Source: Apiotrichum sp. Y4204
Lineage: Eukaryota; Basidiomycota; Tremellomycetes; Trichosporonales; Trichosporonaceae
DNA length: 64,000 nucleotides
Assembly: GCA_025531455.1 (NCBI GenBank)
Contig: JAMYHL010000007.1
Span: 744,001 to 808,000, forward strand
Direction: 5' to 3'
The notes under the pieces are model-generated. The model saw only the letters and a program-made list of their open reading frames with translations. It had not been told where the DNA came from and ran no database searches. This document shows, piece by piece, positions 56,910 through 64,000 of this stretch; positions within the stretch are counted from its first letter, which is position 1; each line of letters begins with the position of its first letter. Both the position numbers and the translations under genes were made by a program.

Positions 56910-57472
56910 GCTAGGATATGCTAGGACTTGTGGGGAGTGTAGGATTTGATGCATGGCGCATTTCGACAATAGCTACAGGTGTACGCGGGGGATGAAGGCG
57001 TCTGAGAAGGGAGAGCTTGCAAGGGGATACATCGGAGGCAGCGCTGGAGGCAGCGCTGGAGGCTGAACATGTGTACTTGACGACGGGGCTTGCATTGCTG
57101 TTGACGAGACTGTTGCATTGATCGGGATGCTGGACGCGTCTACTGTGGCTGTAGATTCTCTGGGTCACTCGGGCAACTCGGACGACCCATTCTGTAGATC
57201 CTCATTGATGATCCTGACCGTTTGGCTGGAACTGTGAACAAGATTGGGGGAATCGCGGAATCAACTTTTCAGCTCTTCCACGTGATCTGGGCGTGGAAAC
57301 GGTCACGTGATTTTCGATATGCCACTGTCATAGACGCGGTTCATCGACGCGGTTCTCCGCACGGTCTCGTCACAGCCTGTCCACCAGCGAGCAGGCACAG
57401 CCAACAACGTTCATCGAGATCATCATCGGTTCACATCGAGACTCCAACCTCCTACCCATTTATACACCCACG
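56910..57472. other. intergenic between RPS11 and GET4
   Basis: 563 bp. Contains the RPS11 3' flank, with a short direct repeat (GGAGGCAGCGCT twice, about 57025-57058), and the GET4 promoter. No gene seen. Confidence 0.5.
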
Positions 57473-58759
57473 ATGCCGCCCCGCCAAGCACGCAAGCAGA
57501 CGCTGGAGACGCTCCTCCCCCCGATCCTCGCGCTGCTGCAGGAGACCCCGCCAAACGCGTACAGCGCACACCAAAAGGCGCTGACGACCACCGCGCGCCT
57601 CGTGCACGCAGGCAATGGGCCGCTCGCGATCGAGATCCTCTTTGCCGTCGCGCGCGAGATGCTCAAGATTGGCGAGGCTGCGTCGGGGGCCGAGCTCGGC
57701 GCGCGCATGGTCGAGATCATGGACGAGACGGACGTGCCCGTTGACGACAAGTCGAGGGGTGAGTGTGTGGGATGGCTTGCACATGACAGCGAGGGGTGCT
57801 CTGGTGAACGCCCCGCAGTCAAACAGTGCAGACTCTGCTAGCTCAGCAGTCGAATTGCTTTATCTTGTTGGGCTCTGACTAATCTCCAGCATCGGTCACC
57901 CAGCTCCTCGGCCTCACCCCCCCAAGCGGCGCGTGGCGCAAGAAAGTGGCCGACGCCGCGGTCAAGTGGTCGACGCGCGGAGGGTGCCCCACCGGCGACC
58001 CTAATCTTCACCAGTATCTTGGCGAGCTCTACTACAGGGGTACGTGCTGACGACCTGTGTGGCGACCGTGTGGTACTACCCCTTCCCACTCACAGATCAC
58101 TGACATTCAGACGGACTCTTCCTTCCGGCGGAGCAGCACCTCCTCGCCTCGGGCAAGCGGGACTCGGCAACCCTCCTCGCCGACATGCTCTTCGAATGGA
58201 ACGGAAAGGGCACCAACCCTCCCGGGCCGTACGCTGCGCGTGGTGTTCTTCCGTGAGTTGCGTTAGGGACGGCGCCCTAACTCTCAGCTTCCTCTCCCAA
58301 TCGCCGCCGAACATCCTCGCCGCGCATGCCTTCCTCGTCCGCTTCCTCTCCCTCCTTCAAACTCCATCTGCCCCGTCTTCCTCTATATTCCTCGGCGCAA
58401 CGCCCGGCCCGAAGCCCGATGACGCCGACATCCAGCTCACGACGGACCCGACGCTCAACTTCCTCCAGCTCGCCCTTGCCACCGTCCAGCGCGCCCCTGC
58501 GCCGGGAACCTCGGCTGTCCAGGCACGCGGCACTGACGGTGGGGTTGCTCGCGACTGGCAGATGCTCCTTGCGCGTTACCGCCGCCTTGCTGGTTCCGAC
58601 GGCGTGCTGGCCACCAAGGAGGTCGCGGACGCGCTCGACCACATCTCGGCCGCCGTCTTCCTCATTCCCCAGCGTGGCGGAAATGACCTCCTCCAGAACC
58701 TCATGGGATCCCTCTTTGGTGGCGGAGGCGGCGGCATGCCGGCCCTTGGTGCCCGCTGA
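57473..58759 (+). CDS. GET4: Get4, subunit of the tail-anchored protein insertion complex
   Basis: Exons 57473-57758, 57890-58039, 58111-58252 and 58288-58759 join to 349 residues. The alpha-helical repeat protein has the Get4 features ALTTTARLVHAGNGPLAIEI, LHQYLGELYYRDGLFLPAEQH and the later TLNFLQLALATVQR. Its C-terminus is glycine-rich (NLMGSLFGGGGGGMPALG). Get4 with Get5 hands tail-anchored membrane proteins from Sgt2 to Get3 in the cytosol. The start was chosen as the first ATG of the frame. Introns of 131, 71 and 35 nt all have good acceptors. Confidence 0.92.
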
Positions 58760-59136
58760 TGGAAGCGCTGTGTGATGTCAGCGGGGAGGGCGTGTTGTGG
58801 TTGTTATGCATTTACATTGGGATATCGAAACTGACGTCGATGTGCAGCCTCTGACAATCCATGACGGACAGACTCACTGCATTTCATCAATTTCACCCCC
58901 GTGTCATCGAGCACTGAGAGCAACGAACCCGCTCATGGTCCCCCGTCGCAGCCTATCTCGCGTCCGCCTCCATTATACTTACATGCTTACAGCTTCCCGC
59001 CCATCAACCGCCGCCATTCCTAGCTCGCGAACTCTCCAGGCTCGCACGCGGAAGTGACATCCCCCCTCGGTCTCCTCTTCGGCCTCTCCTTTACATTGGA
59101 CTTCGAAAAAGCTAGCAGCCATCGCTGGCTGTAGAC
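58760..59136. other. intergenic between GET4 and tRNA-Ala(AGC)
   Basis: 377 bp holding the 3' flanks of GET4 and of the minus-strand tRNA gene. No other feature seen. Confidence 0.5.
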
Positions 59137-59228
59137 TGGACGAGTTAGGAATCGAACCAAAGACCTTGTCAAGATAAGATGTTCTTGTTCTTGCTAATGA
59201 CACGCTCTACCAACTGAGCTACACGCCC
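59137..59228 (-). tRNA. tRNA-Ala (anticodon AGC) with a 19-nt intron
   Basis: Read on the minus strand: acceptor GGGCGTG with CTCGTCC (one U-U mismatch), discriminator A, D arm GCTC/GAGC, anticodon stem TGTCA/TGACA (perfect), loop TTAGCA, and T arm TTTGG-TTCGATT-CCTAA. The intron lies at 59173-59191, after position 37. Confidence 0.9.
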
Positions 59229-60884
59229 GCCTGCGTACGTAATGCGGGCGTGCCTGGCTGGTGGGGGAGGTGTCGTGTCTCCGCCTCGATGCGTGAAGTG
59301 GGTGATGAGGTAGTTCGCTACCTGGAGGTGTTGGCGTTGGTGTTCATCACTGGTGCAGCTGGGTCAGCGGCGATCGGAACTACCTTGCCGCAATACTTTG
59401 ATATCTCAGGCGCGGACGGCTGGGTGCTACAGTCCCGACGATATTTTTCTGGTGATGAGTTAGTGAACATTAGGAAGAACGGATAACTTGCATGTATCGC
59501 AATTAGGGCGAACGAAAACTATGACGACGAGATGTCGAACTGTACCACAGGTGAAGGGCGAGATACTGACGAAGAATCTCTTGCCCTCCCACACAGTGTG
59601 ACTTCTCGACGTCTTTTTTGACTTTAATTCCAGCCTGCTCTTGGACTGTTTTCACCAACAGCAGGCCATGATATTTTTCTAATACGCGGCCAGGCGACGT
59701 CACCAACGTACGCGTCTCCCACGAAGGCAGGCCTAAACCTGGCAATGAGCCAGGAAGCGTCGGCTAATACCGTCTGTCAGACCAACCATCCTCCGCAGAA
59801 TGACGTTGGACGATCTCCTCATCCCCAGTTCGTTTCGCTGCCAGACGGACGTTGTGTCGAGTTTTGGCAGCCAAAATTGTCCTGGCCGTCCACCAGCATA
59901 TCCTTCCCATAGTTCCTAAACAGCACGGCCCCGACATTCTGGGTGGTGCTTGCCGTGCATTATTCACCTTAGGGCACTGCGCTGGGTATTTCAGTGTACT
60001 TCCTAGCACGCGCCAGCAGAGAGGTAATTCTACGAAGAGCTTCGACTGGTGGACTTCTCCGCCGTTAACGGTGCAAGACGCCATATTCTGCAACTTACAG
60101 ATTACCACCTCGCGCGGCAGTTGCGGACAGGCAACATGGCCCGAGCGGCAGACGTTGACCCCAAACTTTTTCCCTTCCCCAAGCAAACATCTCGAAGATC
60201 ATTCCTCCGGCACCCAAGCCCAGCCCCAGCAGGCAAAAGCCCACCCGGCGCAGTATCCAGGGACATAATTAAACATCCTCATTTCTCGGGAATGCACCGC
60301 GTCAATGAAAGCGGGCCCGGAATCAGCCCGGACCGAGCGGGACGCAGCGAGCGAGCACCGCCCGGCCCGACCGGAGGCGGAATAATAAGCATGACGTACT
60401 GTATAGCGGTGTGTTGGTAGTTAGGGGTTTAATTGGCCCAAACTATAAATTTATGCATGTCAGCCACAGGACAAAAAGAGTGGGGCCTGCCGCGGGGCAG
60501 TGGAGGGGGCTCACAAAAGCCACATATCGGGATTCAGGACCCACTTTCCGGGTGGAAAGCCCGTCGTCTGGTCGTCATCGTCGCTTTGTCGAATCGTACA
60601 CCGTCGGCTGGATCCCTTCTTCAGCTTGAACATTCTACGCACATCTACACTCCCTATTCTGCAATTTCACTGCGCAGATCATAGCTGTGGCTCAAGAGGT
60701 CGGTGCGCTCAGTACTGAGCTCAGAAGTGCCACCAGCCGGCCTTTTCGGGGTTACTTTTATCTCATGTACCATGCGGTCACCGCACAATGGCGTCATGCT
60801 GCCAGGCCAAGTAGTCACTAGCTGATATCAAAACAAACCAAGGGGGCACCATCAACAACAGTCCTTCTCAACATCCTCATCGCC
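59229..60884. other. 1.66 kb intergenic region
   Basis: No convincing gene. Short frames only, on both strands, without motifs or exon chains. The right end holds the upstream region of the GNAT-ankyrin gene. Confidence 0.5.
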
Positions 60885-62102
60885 ATGGACGTCGCCGAGC
60901 GCGCGCTACGGAACCACATTGCCTTTCCGCGGACGTACGCCTCACGTATCCCCGGCGCGGTGTTCAAGGAGGGGCGCTACGCGACGCTTGCCACCCCTGG
61001 CTCCGGGTGCCATGTCGACATCTTCGCGCCGCCCCTCCCTCCCGGCGCCGATGCCGCGGCGGCACGCACCGAGATCGGCGAACTGCTGGACCTCGCACTT
61101 GGGCTCGCACCGGGCCAGTCTATTGGATGCCGCGCGACGAGGGACGCGGAGGAGCAGCGCTGGGTCGCCGCTGCCGCCCTCGGGAGGGGGATGCAGTGGG
61201 GGTGGAAGTCGCGTTGGATGGTCCGTGCTTTGGACCCTGAGGAAGAATGGACGCCTCCCGAAGAAATTACCATTCGCGAGCTCGACGACATACCCGTCAA
61301 AATGGAACCGGAGATCCCGTACGCCGACGACCAGTGGCGCAAGATGCTCGCACACGCGTTGGGAGAGGGACCAGACGGCGGGATCGTGGTCCTTGGCGCG
61401 TTTAACAGCGAGGAAGCGCTCATAGGGAGCGTGACAGTCAACATCTCGGGGCAGGAGAGCGGGATGTGGTCTCTCGGCGTGAGCAGCGCGTATCGCGGGA
61501 AAGGCATCGGCCTTGCTCTGTCCCGCGCCGCGATCACTGCCGCGGCCAAGCGGGGCGCAACGGAAATGACCCTGAACGCGACGGACGAGGGTGCACGCGC
61601 ATACCTTGCCTGCGGGTTTCGAGATGCCGGCACGGGCCAGACGTGGTGGTTTACCCCCAAGCACGCGCCGACTCCGGCCGAGGAGCAGGTCGCGCTGGTC
61701 GAAGCGATCGTGGAAGACAAAGCCGACCTTCCCCACTCTGATGGCGCTGTACTCCCGTGCGGACTCACGCCGCTCCGACTCGCGGCACGTACGCGCTCCT
61801 TAATCGCGGCGCGGGCGCTGGCAGACCGGGGGGAGATGGACCTCATGAGCGCTTGGGAACTAGGATGGAAGGACCGGGCGGAGCAGTGTGCGCGTTCCTC
61901 CGCCGTCAACGAACTCGACCACGAACACGATGCGGCACCGCTGCACGTCGCTGTCATGCAGGACGATGAGGAGCTCGTGCGCCTTCTCCTCTTCGCGGGC
62001 GCGAGCAAGGAGGTCGAAGATGGCAAGTATGAGTCCACGCCGCTGGGATGGGCGAGGGTTTTGGGTAAGCCGAAGCTAGAGAAGCTCCTCGCGGAGGAGT
62101 AG
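60885..62102 (+). CDS. GNAT acetyltransferase fused to ankyrin-like repeats
   Basis: A single uninterrupted frame of 405 residues. Residues ~1-120 form an uncharacterised N-terminal region. From ~127 (ITIRELDDI) to ~255 there is a GNAT fold, with the acetyl-CoA-binding signature WSLGVSSAYRGKGIGLALSR (R-x-x-G-x-G/A type) followed by EMTLNATDEGARAYLACGFR. Residues ~290-405 hold ankyrin-like repeats (GLTPLRLAARTRSLIAARAL and APLHVAVMQDDEELVRLLLF). The substrate is unknown. Every other protein gene of comparable size here has introns. A bacterial origin is possible but not shown. Confidence 0.88.
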   Translation: MDVAERALRNHIAFPRTYASRIPGAVFKEGRYATLATPGSGCHVDIFAPPLPPGADAAAARTEIGELLDLALGLAPGQSIGCRATRDAEEQRWVAAAALGRGMQWGWKSRWMVRALDPEEEWTPPEEITIRELDDIPVKMEPEIPYADDQWRKMLAHALGEGPDGGIVVLGAFNSEEALIGSVTVNISGQESGMWSLGVSSAYRGKGIGLALSRAAITAAAKRGATEMTLNATDEGARAYLACGFRDAGTGQTWWFTPKHAPTPAEEQVALVEAIVEDKADLPHSDGAVLPCGLTPLRLAARTRSLIAARALADRGEMDLMSAWELGWKDRAEQCARSSAVNELDHEHDAAPLHVAVMQDDEELVRLLLFAGASKEVEDGKYESTPLGWARVLGKPKLEKLLAEE

Positions 62103-62318
62103 GTTGTATTCCGGGGTACCTTATGTACATTGCGATTCGGGCGCGGCAGTCTAACATTGTTTCTAACATCAGTCCTCGATCGTTCCCGATCAATGTTTGG
62201 GACTCCTTCCAGCTTCATCACTGTCTTGAGCCCCTCCATCCTCAAACCCTCGATCCCTCGCTCCCCGATAAAAACAAAAACGATCTCGCCAAGGCGCTGC
62301 CTTGGAAGTTACGCGCTC
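62103..62318. other. short spacer before the tRNA-Gln gene
   Basis: 216 bp without a recognisable feature. Confidence 0.4.
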
Positions 62319-62409
62319 AGGTCCCACTGGGAATCGAACCCAGATTACAAGAACGACGACCGTTGAAGGGCATCAGAATCTTATGTACTAACCGTTATAC
62401 GATGGAACC
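62319..62409 (-). tRNA. tRNA-Gln (anticodon CUG) with a 19-nt intron
   Basis: Minus strand: acceptor GGTTCCA/TGGGACC, discriminator U, D arm GTAT with GTAC, anticodon stem TAAGA/TCTTG, loop TTCTGA, T arm CTGGG-TTCGATT-CCCAG. The 19-nt intron follows position 37. Confidence 0.9.
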
Positions 62410-62715
62410 GATGGTGACGCGAAAATGGACCCCGTTGACGATCGGACGCGTGGAGCTCGTTTACGGCAACGGAGACGCGTTTCCTGCGTCTGCAGAAATG
62501 TGCCCCGTCTTCCGAGTACAGCGCCGTGATCGTCTGTCAAATTGATGGCCAAATGTCGTCAAGTCGGAGTTTCACAGGGTTCGCTGACTTCGAGCTAGCC
62601 CCTCAGGTCAGCAGCTCGATGTCCCTCGCTCCCTCCTCTCTCTCTGTTTTCCTGTTTCCTCTTGCTCGGCCCTTCGCTGACGCCGCGGACGCGCCGAGGA
62701 ATCCTGCTTCCAGCG
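62410..62715. other. spacer between tRNA-Gln and tRNA-Pro
   Basis: 306 bp, no gene seen. Both tRNA genes read outward or away from it. Confidence 0.4.
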
Positions 62716-62819
62716 GCTCTTGTGGTGTAGTGGCTATCATACTCTCTTAGGGTTGGCGACGGCGTGCCGTGTCATCTTAAGGTTGGGAGTGGTCCTCGAT
62801 TCAAATCCGGGCAAGGGCC
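62716..62819 (+). tRNA. tRNA-Pro (anticodon AGG) with a 31-nt intron
   Basis: Acceptor GCTCTTG/CAAGGGC with discriminator C, D arm GTGTAGTGGCTATCAT, anticodon stem CTCTC/GGGAG, loop TTAGGG, intron 62753-62783. The T arm CTCGA-TTCAAAT-CCGGG has an A53-C61 mismatch where G53-C61 is nearly universal. A run of five T follows at 62820-62824, a polymerase III terminator. The mismatch could reduce activity, so a partly decayed gene is possible. Confidence 0.78.
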
Positions 62820-62824
62820 TTTTT
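62820..62824 (+). terminator. RNA polymerase III T-run after tRNA-Pro
   Basis: TTTTT immediately after the discriminator base of tRNA-Pro. Confidence 0.8.
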
Positions 62825-63333
62825 GAAGGTTACCGGGCCTCGGGGACGTGGAGAAAGTATTTGGGGGTGCTGCGGGCGATAGCAGATGACGCTTGGACTG
62901 GTCTGGGACGTAGAGGAGCGACTTTGCGCTCACTGTTGCCCGATTTTCACTTTCCACAAGCTCGCCTGAGCTTCTTACGCGATATGCAGGAGCCCACGAT
63001 CAATTCAGACTACTCCACCTTCTCAGCAATAATTTTCACTGAATCATTTTGAAGAACGGCTAACGCTGCACCGAACGCGACGGGGCTCGAGCGACGTTTC
63101 CGGTCTTTGAGGTCGTCGCGTCGGGGAAATTTTGATGTGAATGACGGACAACAAGTAATGAGGGGTAGACATCAGGTAACCTCCTTGACGCCTTGCATGC
63201 GTAGCAGCCTCTGGAATCAATGGAGACGCGGTCTCCGAGCGACAAAAGCCCACGAAGGTTGAAAGACAAGATAAAACGGGAACCCCCAGGATTGCCGGTT
63301 TAGCAGCGCAACTTCGTTTGTAAAATAACAAAT
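62825..63333. other. spacer between tRNA-Pro and tRNA-Asp
   Basis: About 510 bp. Open frames are short and without motifs. Confidence 0.4.
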
Positions 63334-63422
63334 TTCCCGATCGTATAACGGCTAGTATGCTCGCTTGTCATTACGTAATACGTCTGACGCGGGAGATCGG
63401 AGTTCGATTCTCCGTCGGGAAG
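63334..63422 (+). tRNA. tRNA-Asp (anticodon GUC) with a 17-nt intron
   Basis: Acceptor TTCCCGA/TCGGGAA with discriminator G, D arm GTAT/GTAT, anticodon stem CTCGC/GCGGG, loop TTGTCA, intron 63371-63387, T arm CGGAG-TTCGATT-CTCCG (perfect). Long T-runs follow from 63435. Confidence 0.92.
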
Positions 63423-64000
63423 TTTACTTTTGCTTTTTTGGCCTTTTTCTTTTTTTTTTTTCTTTTTTTTTTCTTCTTGTCTAGAATCTCTTGTTTATCT
63501 TCTTTGCCGGTTATTTTCTTCTAAAGAACCTTATGCCCTCTTGTCGCACATGCTCATGTCGCCTTATATATCGTTGTGTCTGAGAAGCAGGCTCTGATGC
63601 CAATTGTTTTGCACTAGGGTGTGTTCTGCGTATGGTGGGATCAGCCTGGTGACTGGGATTGTGTGGGCAAGACCGCGGTCGCGGAAGCCAGCCGTGGGGA
63701 GGCAACTCCCACGCCTGTGGCGGTAATTCTGCACTTTCACAGGTCTAGAGAAAGCGACCAAGTAGAGAGGTACAGTTATGTTTGGAGCACGTCTCCTGTA
63801 AATGGAAAGTGGGTACCGCAGAACGGGGCTCAAGACCGCGAGCTCTCGTGGCAGCTAGGATGCGAGAAAGATTCCCAGATTCCTCCGCGTATCCCCAACC
63901 ACTGAGTGGCGTTTGCTCAGACGTGGCATAAATAGTGTAGACGTGGACTTCCAGCGTGTCCTTCGTGAGCACAGCAGCAAGTGGTCAGCTGCTACGCCAG
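63423..64000. other. distal end of the window, no gene recognised
   Basis: Begins with a T-rich tract (63430-63475), including the polymerase III stop for tRNA-Asp. The rest has short frames only. A sequence near 63820-63850 vaguely recalls a T arm but gives no fold. Confidence 0.4.

Noticed and set aside
63815..63860. Possible minus-strand tRNA-like T arm
   Set aside because: Only a loose match to the B box; no cloverleaf can be drawn.

Overview
The window is nuclear DNA of a GC-rich, intron-rich fungus. Protein families (fused tryptophan synthase, Rib7, Sof1, Get4, Rqc1/TCF25, Rsa3, peroxisomal copper amine oxidase, A1 aspartic proteases, Zn2Cys6 factor), very short introns (many 33-38 nt, with GTGAGT/GTGCGT donors and CTGAC/CTAAC branch sites) and intron-containing tRNA genes suggest a basidiomycetous yeast of the Tremellomycetes, perhaps Trichosporonales. 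That placement is inference. Exon boundaries were worked out by hand from splice signals and reading phase; nearly all joined models are exact multiples of three.

Layout. 1-2749: 3' part of a KH-domain RNA-binding protein (+). 4264-6467: peroxisomal copper amine oxidase (-), whose last intron has a broken donor. 7181-13070: a complete 5.9 kb Mutator-like DNA transposon with perfect 51-bp terminal inverted repeats, a perfect 9-bp target duplication, a MULE transposase gene and a second gene encoding a Zn2Cys6-like protein. The element carries 34 copies of the palindromic octamer AGAYRTCT in exons, introns and untranslated DNA; this is the most unusual signal in the window. 13705-15936: Zn2Cys6 transcription factor (-). 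17863-17964: tRNA-Ala(UGC). 18167-19106: RIB7 (+). 19203-21533: TRP5 (-) with an 8-nt microexon. 22120-22956: RSA3-like ribosome assembly factor (+). 23227-35373: a giant, about 4,000-residue PH-domain protein (-).

37442-39487: SOF1/DCAF13 (-). 39918-41585: UIM-containing basic nuclear-type protein (-). 42652-46005: two convergent secreted aspartic proteases. 47217-48023: single-pass membrane protein (-). 48045-50766: gene-poor gap. 50767-53064: TCF25/RQC1 (+). 53472-55303: DUF1308 protein (-), divergent from RPS11 (55833-56909, +). 57473-58759: GET4 (+). 59137-59228: tRNA-Ala(AGC). 60885-62102: intronless GNAT-ankyrin fusion (+). 62319-63422: tRNA-Gln, tRNA-Pro and tRNA-Asp. All five tRNA genes contain introns.

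Apart from the transposon the content is housekeeping: ribosome biogenesis and quality control (SOF1, RSA3, RPS11, RQC1), tail-anchored protein insertion (GET4) and riboflavin and tryptophan synthesis. There is no obvious gene cluster.
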